From positions 1 through 45,191 of the forward strand of contig CAMJPK010000004.1 in the NCBI GenBank assembly GCA_946407675.1: a DNA stretch of 45,191 bases, in the 5' to 3' direction. This DNA comes from an uncultured Clostridia bacterium (lineage in GTDB: Bacteria > Bacillota > Clostridia > Oscillospirales > Oscillospiraceae). This document shows positions 19,630 through 29,407 of this stretch, piece by piece (the stretch's first letter is position 1; each line of letters begins with the position of its first letter). The position numbers and the translations under genes were made by a program. The notes beneath the pieces are model-generated. The model saw only the letters and a program-made list of their open reading frames with translations, was not told the origin of the DNA and ran no database searches.

Positions 19630-20505
19630 TTACCCCTTCACGCTTCCCTGATGTGCGATGCCCTCCACCAGATATTCCTCACCCTTCAGGAAGATCAGCA
19701 GAGACGGGACCATATAGATAACGGCCATTGCGAAGGCCAGACCGATCTCTCCGGCGTTGATGGAGGAGAGATACACGCTCAGCGGCTGCTTTTCCGCGTC
19801 GCTGAGCAAAACGATGGGCTGCTCCACCATGTTCCAGTAGTCGATGAACACGAGGATCGCGATGGAGAACAGCGCCGAGCGGCACTGCGGCAGACAGATC
19901 CGGGTGAAGATCTGCCACTCGCCCGCGCCGTCGATCTTTGCCGACTCGATGAGCGCGTAGGGGATGCGCCGCATGAACTTGGTCAGCAGAAACACGGAGA
20001 ACGGGGCGAAAATGCCCGGCAGGATGATGGCCCAGCGGGTGTTCAGCGTCCCGAGCTTCTCCGCGACGAGATAATTCGGCACCAGCGTCACCTGATAGGG
20101 CATCAGCATCAATATCACATAGAAAAAGAAGATCAGACTGCGCACCTTGCCGCGCCAGCGGGTGAAGCTGTAGGCCGCCACCGCCGCGATCGCCACCTGA
20201 AAGACGACGATCGGCGCGACGAGGATCACGCTGTTCCAGAATTTGATGAGGTAGGCCGGGGACTTGACGAGCCCGGTGATGTATTGCGAAAGCGTGACCT
20301 TGTCCGGAATGAATTTCAGATTGACGTGCTTCGACACGTAGCCGCCCGTGGTGGTCTCAAAGACCATGCCGTAGTTGGAGTTGATCTCCGATTCGCTCAT
20401 GAAGGAGTTCGTGATCGTCAGCACAGTGGGCAGCAGAAAGGCCACGGCGAAGACAAGGCACAGGAGGAACATGACGCCGCGCCCGAAGTAGTGCTTTTTC
20501 TTCAT
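19630..20505 (-). CDS. Carbohydrate ABC transporter permease (MalG/UgpE type)
   Basis: Start at MKKKHYFGRGVMF; MPYQVTLVPNYLVAEKLGTLNTRWAIILPGIFAPFSVFLLTKFMRRIPYALIESAKIDGAGEWQIFTRICLPQC (EAA loop). Confidence 0.93.
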   Translation of the reverse strand: MKKKHYFGRGVMFLLCLVFAVAFLLPTVLTITNSFMSESEINSNYGMVFETTTGGYVSKHVNLKFIPDKVTLSQYITGLVKSPAYLIKFWNSVILVAPIVVFQVAIAAVAAYSFTRWRGKVRSLIFFFYVILMLMPYQVTLVPNYLVAEKLGTLNTRWAIILPGIFAPFSVFLLTKFMRRIPYALIESAKIDGAGEWQIFTRICLPQCRSALFSIAILVFIDYWNMVEQPIVLLSDAEKQPLSVYLSSINAGEIGLAFAMAVIYMVPSLLIFLKGEEYLVEGIAHQGSVKG

Positions 20506-21377
20506 CCCTCCACGTCCTTTCCGAACCAGTCCTCCACTGCGAACAGCAGCGCGATCAGCGCCACCATGCATACGGCCATGATCAGCGCGGCGGCGGAGAG
20601 CTTCTGATAGTCCAGCGCGTTGAACATGTTGTTCATGAAGTGCTGGAGCGTGTAGAGCGATTCATAGGGATAGTTGCCCGCCAGCAGGTAGACCTCGCGG
20701 AAGATCTTGAAGGAGTTGATGAGCGAGAGGATCGTGACGAACAGCACGGTCGGGGAGAGGTAGCGCAGCTTGATCGCGAAGAACTTGTACGCGCCGCTCG
20801 CGCCCTCCACGTCGGCCACCTCCAGCAGCTCCCGCGGGATGTTCGCAAGCCCCGCCATGAACAGAATCATGTTGTAGCCGAGGTTTTTCCAGAGGAACAG
20901 CAGCACGACCACCAGCGGCGCTTTGTCGCTGTTCAGCCAGTCGATCGCCGTCTTCCCCATGGCCGTCAAAAGGACGTTGACCGTCCCGTTGTAGCTGAAC
21001 AGCACCTGCCAGATCAGCACGATGGACGCCACGGGCACCATCATCGGGCTCAGGAAAAAGCTGCGGAAGTAGCTCTTCATCGGGATGCGGCACTCCAGCA
21101 TCAGCGCCAGCACGATCGCCAGCGCCACGCTCAGCGGCACGGCGATGGCGGAGAAGCGCAGCGTGTTGCCCGCCGCCATCTTGAAGATCGGGTTTTTCAG
21201 CAGATTCACAAAGTTCTGAAACTGCACGTTTTCCCCGGCGGCGTTCGTAAAGGCGTATTTCACCACGACGGCGAAGGGCAGGATAAAAAACAGGAAAACG
21301 CCGAGAAAGCTTGGGCATAAAAAGCACAAGCTTCTCGCAAAATCCTTGAGTTTTCCGCTTCGTTCCTTCAGTCGCAT
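20502..21377 (-). CDS. Sugar ABC transporter permease (MalF/UgpA type)
   Basis: 291 aa, LFFILPFAVVVKYAFTN; MAGLANIPRELLEVADVEGASGAYKFFAIKLRYLSPT (EAA loop); ATGA overlap with the next gene. Confidence 0.93.
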   Translation of the reverse strand: MRLKERSGKLKDFARSLCFLCPSFLGVFLFFILPFAVVVKYAFTNAAGENVQFQNFVNLLKNPIFKMAAGNTLRFSAIAVPLSVALAIVLALMLECRIPMKSYFRSFFLSPMMVPVASIVLIWQVLFSYNGTVNVLLTAMGKTAIDWLNSDKAPLVVVLLFLWKNLGYNMILFMAGLANIPRELLEVADVEGASGAYKFFAIKLRYLSPTVLFVTILSLINSFKIFREVYLLAGNYPYESLYTLQHFMNNMFNALDYQKLSAAALIMAVCMVALIALLFAVEDWFGKDVEG

Positions 21378-21421
21378 GGCGTTTTTCGCGGCACAAGGGG
21401 AGCGGAGCTCCCCTTATGCGT

Positions 21422-24019
21422 TTACCTCTGTTCGTTGATGTAGATGTTCATTTTGCTCTGCAGCTGCCGCACGACGTCGTCCAGCGACTTCTGTCCGGCG
21501 AAGTAGGGCGCGGTGTCCTGCGTGATGATCTGCATGAGCTCGTCGCTGCTCTCGTCCTGCACGCGCACGGTGGTGTCGATGAGCTCGAGGATCTGATCGG
21601 CCTCGGCCTGCGTCAGCGCGTAGAAATCGACCGTCAGGGAGCCCCAGCCCCAGCCGCCGCGGCTGATCTCGATCTTTTCGCCGTTCTCGTCGAGGATGTA
21701 GTTGCCCTTTTCATCCTTCTGATACTCCGGCGTCATGGCCTCCTTGAGGCGCTCGTCAAAGGCGGCGCGGTTGGAGGGGAAGCCCCAGCCGTACTGCGTC
21801 TGGTAGTCCTTCGTAAAGCTCTTGCGGACGAACTGCCACGCGGCCTCGGGATGGGCGCACTTGGCGGAGATGGCGTAGCCGCCCTCGCTGGGCCGCAGCG
21901 CGTTGCCGACGCCCTCGCTCACCGGGTAGCCGACGAAGGTCGCCTCGCCGCCGAACATGGCGTTGTACATCTGGATGGTGTTGATGTCGTCGAGATAGAC
22001 CTGCATGAGCATCTGCTTGCCCGTGGCGATGCGGTTGGGCTCCTCGTCGTCCTCGGTCCAGACGTGGTCCTCGTCCCTCTCATATTCCTCGGGGAACTGG
22101 GCGGCGAACTCCAGAATGTCCCGGAAGACGGGAGAATCGAAGTAGCACTTGCCGGTGTCCCAGTCCACCAGCTCGCCCATTGCCATCTGCAGCATCTGGT
22201 TGAGAATGACGTCGCGGGTCACCCATACGTTGAAGGGCGTGCAGCCCTCGGGCATACGGGCAAGCGCCTGCTTGAACTGCGCCAGCGTCCAGCCGGGGTG
22301 CTCGCCCACGACGCTTTTTGCGCCGACGACGGAGATGATCTGGAAGCCGGCGGCCGTGCGGTAGAGGTGACCGTCCTGCTCCAGCGCATTGAGGACGCTC
22401 GGGAAGATCGCGTCGCGGCTGAGCTCGGCGTCGCTGTCCAGCATCGGGTAGAGGTCGGCCAGCAGGCCGCGGGAGGCCAGCTTCTGCACGGGGATGCCGG
22501 TGAGGTCGAGGATGTCGGGCATGTTGCCCGCCATGATCTCCGTGGTCAGCTTCGTGAGACCGGCGGAGTAATCGTCCTCGGTGTTGTATTCGCTGTAATC
22601 GTGCAGCTCGATGCGGTATTCGTCGCTCTTGCGGTTGAACTCGATGATGGCGCTGCGCGCCTGATAGTTCAGGTTCTGCGTCGCAAAGATGAGCTTCGTC
22701 TTCTGCGGGACGGAGGACGCGGGGACCTTCTTCAGGAAGACGAGGCGGATATCCGCCTGGGTGTAATCCTTGTTCCACTCATATTCGACCGTCATGATGC
22801 GCCCGTCCGGCAGGACGAAGGTGTTGTTGGCGTTGTCGTTGTCGATGTCGCTGTTGATCCAGTTGAGGATCTTCTCCGACTTCCCCGCGGCCAGAGAGTA
22901 GCCCATGAAGTTGCTGCCGTCGGTGTAGCAGAAGTCATAGTCGCCGGCGAGGTTCTGCGCCATGTTCCACATATTGTTGGGGACTTTGACCGGCTCGCCC
23001 AGCGTGAGCTTGTCCGGGTCGACGACGGCCATGCACTGGCCATCCTCGCCCCAGAACACCGCGGCGACGCTGCCGTCGCCCAGCGCGACGAGCTGATCGT
23101 ACCACTGGTCGCCCTCGATCTTGCCGATGGGCTTGCCCTCAGGGCTCAGGATGTGGATGGTCGTGTCCTGCGTGCAGTAAAAGCGCCCGGCGCCGTCCGC
23201 GAGGATGGAGTTGACGTAGAAATTCATGCCCTCCTCCATGCCTTCCTTGAGCGCGTCAAGGTCGAAGCGGGACTTCTCCGTGCCGTCGGCGTTCAGCATG
23301 CGCACGACGGTGCGCTGCTCGTTGTGCATGTACTGGTTGTAGTTGCCGGACCACCAATCCTCGGAGTACATCTCCACGTCGTCGTCCGGGCCGTCGTACC
23401 AGTTGCGGTAGACCTGTTCCACGGTGATGATGTCGCCGGCCGGGGAGAGCAGCATGCGCTGCATGTAAGCCCCGCCGTTGTCCTTTTCATTGTAGCCCGG
23501 CGCGATCATCTTCGTGGCGATGACCGGCGCGGCGGTCGGCGCGGGCGCGTCGCCGCCCTCCTCCGGCTCCGGCGCCTCGGGCGCCTCGGACGCGCCGTCC
23601 CCCTCGCGGGGGATCTCGACCAGATAGTCGAGCGGGGTGTAGCCGGTGATCTTCTCCAGCTTGCCGTCCAGCGAGAGCCAGTAGAGCTGCTGTCCCCAGA
23701 TCCAGTTCTGGCCCTCCCATTCGAGGACCTCGCCCTCTTCCAGCTCGCGCTCGCCGATCTTGCCGTACATGCTGGCGAGGAAGCGGTCGCCGCTGAAGAC
23801 CATGTTATCGAAGCTGCTGCTCAGCTCCCCCTCCACCTTCACGTATTCCGGAACGTAGACGAACTCGTTGTCGGAAACCTCGGTCTTGCCGGGCTCGGTG
23901 CTGGGCTTGCCCGGATCGTCGGTTTGCTTCTTTTGATCGCCGCAGCCCGCAAGAGACGCAAAGAACGACAGGCACAGCGCGAATATCAGAATATAAGACA
24001 GGATGCGTTTTGCTTTCAT
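21422..24019 (-). CDS. Large (about 865 aa) solute-binding lipoprotein: N-terminal propeller-like region plus SBP_bac_1-like domain
   Basis: Lipobox FFASLAGCGD; N-terminal half has repeated beta-rich segments (LYWLSLDGKLEKITGY, IHILSPEGKPIGKI, VLPDGRIMTVEY); SBP part begins near KTKLIFATQNLNYQARSAIIEFNRKSDEYRIELHDYSEYN. Confidence 0.85.
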   Translation of the reverse strand: MKAKRILSYILIFALCLSFFASLAGCGDQKKQTDDPGKPSTEPGKTEVSDNEFVYVPEYVKVEGELSSSFDNMVFSGDRFLASMYGKIGERELEEGEVLEWEGQNWIWGQQLYWLSLDGKLEKITGYTPLDYLVEIPREGDGASEAPEAPEPEEGGDAPAPTAAPVIATKMIAPGYNEKDNGGAYMQRMLLSPAGDIITVEQVYRNWYDGPDDDVEMYSEDWWSGNYNQYMHNEQRTVVRMLNADGTEKSRFDLDALKEGMEEGMNFYVNSILADGAGRFYCTQDTTIHILSPEGKPIGKIEGDQWYDQLVALGDGSVAAVFWGEDGQCMAVVDPDKLTLGEPVKVPNNMWNMAQNLAGDYDFCYTDGSNFMGYSLAAGKSEKILNWINSDIDNDNANNTFVLPDGRIMTVEYEWNKDYTQADIRLVFLKKVPASSVPQKTKLIFATQNLNYQARSAIIEFNRKSDEYRIELHDYSEYNTEDDYSAGLTKLTTEIMAGNMPDILDLTGIPVQKLASRGLLADLYPMLDSDAELSRDAIFPSVLNALEQDGHLYRTAAGFQIISVVGAKSVVGEHPGWTLAQFKQALARMPEGCTPFNVWVTRDVILNQMLQMAMGELVDWDTGKCYFDSPVFRDILEFAAQFPEEYERDEDHVWTEDDEEPNRIATGKQMLMQVYLDDINTIQMYNAMFGGEATFVGYPVSEGVGNALRPSEGGYAISAKCAHPEAAWQFVRKSFTKDYQTQYGWGFPSNRAAFDERLKEAMTPEYQKDEKGNYILDENGEKIEISRGGWGWGSLTVDFYALTQAEADQILELIDTTVRVQDESSDELMQIITQDTAPYFAGQKSLDDVVRQLQSKMNIYINEQR

Positions 24020-24283
24020 TTCTTTCTTTTTCCCTCCGTAACACCGGTTTTGCCGCACAAAAACAAACGCCGGAAACCGCCGCTTGTTGTTTTGACGCAT
24101 ATTTCGCTGTTTTGTTCCCTCAAGATGCCACATAAATGCATCAAAATTTCATCAGTCGGCGAGATTGTGCCGCTTCCGCGCGAAAAAGCGCAAAAACGCG
24201 GTAGCTTTTTCCCGGTCCGTGATGTAAACTGAAAACGGAAAGCGGACAGTACCACTATATTTGGATCGACAGGAGGACAGACC

Positions 24284-26680
24284 ATGAAAAAGATGCTAGC
24301 CCTGCTCCTCGCGCTGGCCATGTGCCTTGCGCTGTGCGCCTGCGGCGGGGAGAAGCCGGCCGAGACCCCGGCACCCAGCGCCGCCCCGGGCGGCGTGATC
24401 CCCAAGAGCGGCGGAGAAACGCCGACGGAAACGCCCACGGCCACGCCGGAGCCGACGCCGGAACCGACGCCGGAGCCGGTGGAGATCGAGATCGCGGACC
24501 TGTGCGCCGAGAGCGGGACGGTCATGGAGGCCGGAATCTATCCCGTGACCTACTCGTATACGCTCCCTGCGGTCTCCGGCCCCGAGACGCCTTACATCGC
24601 GGAGCTCAACCGGACGGCGCAGGCGCTCTATGACGACCTTGTGAAGGGGGCGTGGAGCAGCTACGAGGAATACGGCAGCCTGTCGCATTACTGCGCGGCC
24701 TACTATACCGGCGCGCGCGACGGCGTCAACTCCATCCTCATCACCGCCGACAGCGACATCGATATGGACGAATTCTGGTGCTTCAACTTCGACGACGCCG
24801 GCAACGAAGTCGACAACGCGGCCGTGCTGCGCGCCGCCGGCGTGACGGAGGCGGCGTTCCTTTCCGCCGCGCGCGACTATCTGGAGGACCTTACGGACCT
24901 CTCCGCATACTTCGGCGACGACGACGGGTGGAAGCAGCTGCAGAAGGACACACTGGATGAAAAGAACCTGAACGCCGGCATCCCCATGGCCATCCTGCCC
25001 GACGGCAACCTCGGCTTTGTCGCCACGGTCTTCACGCCGGCGGGCGGCGGCGAATACCAACAGGTGCTGGAGCTTGAGGAGGACGGAAGCGTCTCCCCGG
25101 CGGAGCTCGGGAGAATCGTGCGCGACCAGCTCGTCGGCACCTTCCTGGAGATGCCCGACAGCAACGATCCGAACGCGGCCGAGCAGGTGTTTTACGAATT
25201 CTTCCCCGTCGGCGACGCGCTGACGATGGAGGCCACGTATTTTGACACGGATGCCGGCGACGTCTATTCCTACTGGGCCGTGGACATCATCCCGGACGAT
25301 CCCGCGGCGCTTCTGCGCGCGGACAACGGCGGCACGCGCGTGCGCGTCATGTCCCATTGCCCCGACGTGTTCGGCGGCAGCTATTTCGGCGAGCCGGGGT
25401 ATTACACCCTGTATACCTTCGAGGGCGGCGTCGTCTTTGCGGACTTTGAGGGCGGCACCTCGCTCAACGGCTCGGACGACGACGTGTACCTCATCCGCGC
25501 CTACCGCGACGATTACGGTCTGGAGAATCCCACGCCCGACACGGACTACGACCGCTTTGACTACGACGCCGCAGAGGCGGCCGGTCTGGCCGGCGTGTGG
25601 AACGGCGCCTACCGGGATGCCGATTATGCCCTGCACGCGCTCACGCTGGAGATCACGAACTGGGGCGAGCTGAAACTGCGCGACTGCGTCGAGGACGGGA
25701 TCCCGCGCATTCTGGCCGGCAGCTACTACATCGCGCAGGCCGACGACGAATCCGGCGCGCCCGAGGGCGCGGTGGTGTTCAACCTTGTGCGCGTAGGCGG
25801 CTACAAGATGCCGGTCACCGGCTACTGCGACATGCTCGTCGACGAGGACGGAGATCTGCTGATCCAGGAGGATGATGAGAGCTGGCTTGACACGCTGACG
25901 CAGTGCGGCGAGGACCAGTGTGCCGTCCTGCACCGCGCGGCGGACGTCCGCCGCACCGTCGAGCCGGCGGTGTTCGCGCTGGAGGAAAACGAGCGCGTCC
26001 ATGTGGACATCGACGCCGACGGGACACCGGAGGAGCTCGGCTGCTACTTCGAGCGCGACAGCTATGACGCGATCGACACGGCCGTGTTCGTCGTAGAGGG
26101 CGAGGAGTATACCCTCGGCGACATGGGCGTTTACGATGGGGACATCTATCTGATGGTCCCGCCGACGAGCGGCGCGGTGTATTTCTGGATCGACGGACTG
26201 AGCGACAACGATTACCACGTCCTCACGGTCGTCGGCGTCAGCCAGGACAACGTGTGGTACGTCGAAGACTTCCTCGCCGGCTTTGCGGAGACGCCGACAG
26301 ATCCGGAGCAGGTGCAGTTGCGTGTCCGGACGCAGATCCTGAGCACCATGAACGGCGTGCGCACCTACCGCGTCGGCGGAAGCGGGCTGCCGGAGGCGAC
26401 CGAGCCGTTCTACCATATGAACAGCGACCTGACGCTCACGGTCCAGCAGGACGTGGACTGCTGGGTGGTCTCGCCCGACAGCGGCGAGACGATCGACACC
26501 GCGACCCTGTCCGCCGGTGAGAAGGTCAAGCCGCTGCGCACGGACGGCAGCAGCTTCATGGACCTGCAGCTGGAAAACGGCGACGTCCGCCGCGTCTGGA
26601 TCGACATGAGCGACTGGCCGCAGACCATCGACGGCAGCAGCATCTCGGATATCTTCGACGGCGTACGCTTTGCGGGATAA
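24284..26680 (+). CDS. Acidic lipoprotein with Thr-Pro-Glu-Pro linker; N-terminal half DUF3298/RsiV-like
   Basis: LALCACGGE lipobox; TPTETPTATPEPTPEPTPEP linker; YPVTYSYTLPAVSGPETPYIAELNRTAQALYDDL... Confidence 0.7.
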   Translation: MKKMLALLLALAMCLALCACGGEKPAETPAPSAAPGGVIPKSGGETPTETPTATPEPTPEPTPEPVEIEIADLCAESGTVMEAGIYPVTYSYTLPAVSGPETPYIAELNRTAQALYDDLVKGAWSSYEEYGSLSHYCAAYYTGARDGVNSILITADSDIDMDEFWCFNFDDAGNEVDNAAVLRAAGVTEAAFLSAARDYLEDLTDLSAYFGDDDGWKQLQKDTLDEKNLNAGIPMAILPDGNLGFVATVFTPAGGGEYQQVLELEEDGSVSPAELGRIVRDQLVGTFLEMPDSNDPNAAEQVFYEFFPVGDALTMEATYFDTDAGDVYSYWAVDIIPDDPAALLRADNGGTRVRVMSHCPDVFGGSYFGEPGYYTLYTFEGGVVFADFEGGTSLNGSDDDVYLIRAYRDDYGLENPTPDTDYDRFDYDAAEAAGLAGVWNGAYRDADYALHALTLEITNWGELKLRDCVEDGIPRILAGSYYIAQADDESGAPEGAVVFNLVRVGGYKMPVTGYCDMLVDEDGDLLIQEDDESWLDTLTQCGEDQCAVLHRAADVRRTVEPAVFALEENERVHVDIDADGTPEELGCYFERDSYDAIDTAVFVVEGEEYTLGDMGVYDGDIYLMVPPTSGAVYFWIDGLSDNDYHVLTVVGVSQDNVWYVEDFLAGFAETPTDPEQVQLRVRTQILSTMNGVRTYRVGGSGLPEATEPFYHMNSDLTLTVQQDVDCWVVSPDSGETIDTATLSAGEKVKPLRTDGSSFMDLQLENGDVRRVWIDMSDWPQTIDGSSISDIFDGVRFAG
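24443..24478 (+). repeat. Three tandem 12-bp units ACGCCGG(A)(G/A)CCG encoding TPEP x3
   Basis: acgccggagccg acgccggaaccg acgccggagccg, read directly. Confidence 0.9.
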
Positions 26681-26771
26681 AATAACCCGTGCATTTTTCC
26701 TTTTCGTATGATACAATGCTACTACCATACGGACATACGAAGCACGTTGAATAACAGGAGGGGGAAGCGCC

Positions 26772-27311
26772 ATGAATGTTGAAATGACGATCCAGCGTAT
26801 GTTTGACAAGTTCCCGCGGCAGTTCAAGAACCGCGCGGACTGCTACAACAATCTGTTCTGCAAGCCGGGCAACGCCTATGCGTGGGACCACGGCCAGCTT
26901 GTTCCCATCGTCGTTCTGGAGAAGGAGTACACGCCCGAGGAGATCGAGCGCGTCGAGAGTAAGTGCAAAGCGCGCTTTGTCAACGGGAAGGCGTTCCAGC
27001 ACAAGCTGATGAGCATCCGCGACGAGATGATCACGAACGCCATGGAGAAGATCCGCGAGGACCCGTCCTACGCCTACAAGGTGAACTGGAAGGCGATCGA
27101 CGAAGCGCCGGACGACAGCTATCACCGCCGCGAGCGGGCGCGCCGCTGGTACTTCTACAACGACGTGTACAATGAGGTGGACTTCTGCGCCGACCGCGTC
27201 AAGCTCTTCAATTATCCCGACGACATCCAGCCGGACTGGCTGGCCGCCATCGAGGAGTGCAAGCAGATGCTGCGCGAGGACGGATACGACGTCGACAGCG
27301 TGAAAAAGTAA
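26772..27311 (+). CDS. Conserved-looking hypothetical protein (179 aa)
   Basis: RBS-like aggaggggg upstream; MNVEMTIQRMFDKFPRQFKNRADCYNNLFCKPGNAYAWDHGQLVP; terminator follows. Confidence 0.75.
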   Translation: MNVEMTIQRMFDKFPRQFKNRADCYNNLFCKPGNAYAWDHGQLVPIVVLEKEYTPEEIERVESKCKARFVNGKAFQHKLMSIRDEMITNAMEKIREDPSYAYKVNWKAIDEAPDDSYHRRERARRWYFYNDVYNEVDFCADRVKLFNYPDDIQPDWLAAIEECKQMLREDGYDVDSVKK

Positions 27312-27330
27312 AAAAGCAAAGAGAAAAGCG

Positions 27331-27362
27331 TCCCGGGCCCCGCCGCTGTGCGAGGCCCGGGA
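27331..27362. terminator. Rho-independent terminator
   Basis: TCCCGGGCC / GGCCCGGGA then TCATCTTTTTT. Confidence 0.75.
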
Positions 27363-27379
27363 TCATCTTTTTTCATTTG

Positions 27380-27673
27380 TTACGGCTTTTTCCACCGCTC
27401 CGCCGCCATGCGGAAGAGCCCGGCGAGGCCGCCGCCACCGGTGAGGCCGTCGTCATTGTGCCCGATGCGGCCGATCCGGTATGAGCGCCAGCTCTGCATG
27501 AACCTTGCCCGCGTCATGTCCGGCCGCCGGTCCTTCACCATGCGGTACTGCAGCTCCGCCTTCGGATCGAAGGCGATCAGCTTTTCCGCCGTGAAATCGT
27601 TCGGGAGGTCCGGATAGTCCGGACTCGGCTCCACGCCGCGGCGCAGCGCCTCCTGCATTTCCTTGATATCCAT
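27380..27673 (-). CDS. Hypothetical protein (97 aa)
   Basis: RBS gaaaggag; MDIKEMQEALRRGVEPSPDYPDLPNDFTAEKLIAFDPKAELQYRMVKDRRPDMTRARFMQSWRSYRIGRIGHND; 14 nt after GH13. Confidence 0.7.
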   Translation of the reverse strand: MDIKEMQEALRRGVEPSPDYPDLPNDFTAEKLIAFDPKAELQYRMVKDRRPDMTRARFMQSWRSYRIGRIGHNDDGLTGGGGLAGLFRMAAERWKKP

Positions 27674-27687
27674 TGCCCGGTCTCCTT

Positions 27688-29343
27688 TCATGGGTTCTCG
27701 GTCCGCCAGCGGTAAACGCGCGTTTCGTAGGGGCGCGTCGTGAGGACCGCCGCATTCGGCGTGCCGACGGGATAGTTGGAAAACAGCAGCTCCGCCGCGC
27801 CCGCCGCGTCCGGCAGCCGGAAGCGGCAGGGCTTGTCCGTAAAGCTGCACAGCGCGAGCAGCGTTTCCCCCTCGTAAGTGCGCGTGTAGACATACAGATG
27901 CGGATGCGCCGGGCACAGCTCCCGGTAGTCGCCAAAGCGGACGGTGCGGCTGCCGCTGCGGAAGGCAATCAGGGCGCGGTAGAAATTGAGTAGGGAGTCC
28001 GGATCGTCCTCCTGCGCCTGCGCGTTGATCGCGGGGTAGTTGGGGTTGACGGGGAACCACGGCTCGGCCGTGGAGAAGCCGGCGTGCGCCGCCGCGCTCC
28101 ACTGCACCGGGGTGCGGGCGTTGTCCCGCGTTGCCTTTTGGATCAGGGACAGCACCTTGTCGGCGCTCCGGCGCTTCACGCCGTTGTAGTAATGCTTGAG
28201 CGCCTGGCAGTCCCTGTAGTCCTCGATGCGCGGCAGGGTGATGTTGGTCATGCCGATCTCCTGCCCCTGGTACACGAAGGGCGTCCCCTTTTGCAGCAGG
28301 TAGCTCACGGCCAGCATCTTGCCGCTTTCGTCGTGATAGCGCTCGCTGCCGTAGCGGGAGATGACGCGCGGGTGGTCGTGGTTTTCGAGATACAGCGCGT
28401 TCCAGTCCAGCGCATACTGCCAGCGCGAAAAGGCGCGCTTGAGCTTGCGCAGGTCAAAGGGCAGGGGCATGTACTCGGTGAAGAAGCAGTCCGCGGCCAT
28501 GTGCTCAAAGTGGAACATCATGTCCAGATCGGGGTGCGCGCCGGCAACGTAGGTGCGTGCCTTCTTCACGGTCATCATCGGCGCCTCGCCGACGACGAAG
28601 CAGTCGTAATGATCCAGCACCTCCGTCCGAAACTCCTGTAAGTATTCGTGGATATGCGGCCCGCTTTCAAACAGGCGCATGCCCTTCACCGCGATGCTCA
28701 GCCGGTCGTCCGGAAGCCCCTCCGGCTTGGAGATGAAGGTGATCACGTCCTCGCGGAAGCCGTCCACGCCGAGGTCCAGCCAGAAGCGCAAAATGCGCTT
28801 GACCTCCGCGCGCACCGCGGCGTTGTCCATGTTCAGGTCCACCTGCTTGCGGTGGAACAGGTGCAGATACCATTCCCCGGAGCGCTCGTCGAAGCTCCAC
28901 GCCCCGTTCTCAAAAAAGCTGTCCCAGTTGTTGGGCGGCTTTCCGGGCCGCTTTCCTTTTTTCCAGAAGTACCAGTCGCGGTAGGGGCTGGATTTGTCGC
29001 GGCTTTTCCGGAACCATTCGTGCTCGTCGGACGTGTGGTTGACCACAAGGTCCATGATGATCCTGATGTCCAGCGCGTGCGCCCGGTCGACCACCTTTTT
29101 GAAGATCTCCAGATCGCCGTAGTCCGGGTGGATCGCGCAGTAATCCGAGATGTCATAGCCGTAGTCGGCGTTGGGCGAGGGGTAGAGCGGAGAGAACCAG
29201 ATGCCGCCGATCCCCAGCGATTTCAGATAGTCCAGCTTGTCGTACACGCCGTACAGATCGCCGATGCCGTCGCCGTTCCCGTCGCAGAAGCTGCGCGGCC
29301 AGATCTGATAGAACACCCTGTCCTTGTACCATTGCGTGCCCAT
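27688..29343 (-). CDS. GH13 alpha-glucosidase / oligo-1,6-glucosidase-like
   Basis: VFYQIWPRSFCDGNGDGIGDLYGVYDKLDYLKSLGIGGIWFSPLYPSPNADYGYDISDY; IIMDLVVNHTSDEHEWF; GVDGFREDVI; ENHDHPRVISRYG. Confidence 0.94.
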   Translation of the reverse strand: MGTQWYKDRVFYQIWPRSFCDGNGDGIGDLYGVYDKLDYLKSLGIGGIWFSPLYPSPNADYGYDISDYCAIHPDYGDLEIFKKVVDRAHALDIRIIMDLVVNHTSDEHEWFRKSRDKSSPYRDWYFWKKGKRPGKPPNNWDSFFENGAWSFDERSGEWYLHLFHRKQVDLNMDNAAVRAEVKRILRFWLDLGVDGFREDVITFISKPEGLPDDRLSIAVKGMRLFESGPHIHEYLQEFRTEVLDHYDCFVVGEAPMMTVKKARTYVAGAHPDLDMMFHFEHMAADCFFTEYMPLPFDLRKLKRAFSRWQYALDWNALYLENHDHPRVISRYGSERYHDESGKMLAVSYLLQKGTPFVYQGQEIGMTNITLPRIEDYRDCQALKHYYNGVKRRSADKVLSLIQKATRDNARTPVQWSAAAHAGFSTAEPWFPVNPNYPAINAQAQEDDPDSLLNFYRALIAFRSGSRTVRFGDYRELCPAHPHLYVYTRTYEGETLLALCSFTDKPCRFRLPDAAGAAELLFSNYPVGTPNAAVLTTRPYETRVYRWRTENP

Positions 29344-29379
29344 CTCCCGCACCCCCTATGCAAACTGTATTGCAGATAT

Positions 29380-29405
29380 TATACCATGTCTGTGGACATG
29401 GTATA
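29380..29405. repeat. Perfect 11-bp hairpin 1 of an intergenic three-hairpin cluster
   Basis: TATACCATGTC-TGTG-GACATGGTATA. Confidence 0.85.
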
Positions 29406-29407
29406 TA

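Noticed and set aside
17500-20607. 1035-aa plus-strand ORF
   Set aside because: Antisense to the HlyD and permease genes; low-complexity R/V/L/H/D-rich translation typical of GC-rich antisense frames.
24160-24220. Possible operator or hairpin CCGCG...CGCGG in the ABC/lipoprotein intergenic region
   Set aside because: Stem too short and interrupted by A/T runs to support without comparative data.
21416-24232. 938-aa plus-strand ORF
   Set aside because: Exact antisense of the solute-binding protein gene; composition lacks protein-like features.
24296-26827. 843-aa minus-strand ORF
   Set aside because: Antisense of the lipoprotein gene; the lipoprotein has signal peptide, RBS and sensible domains.
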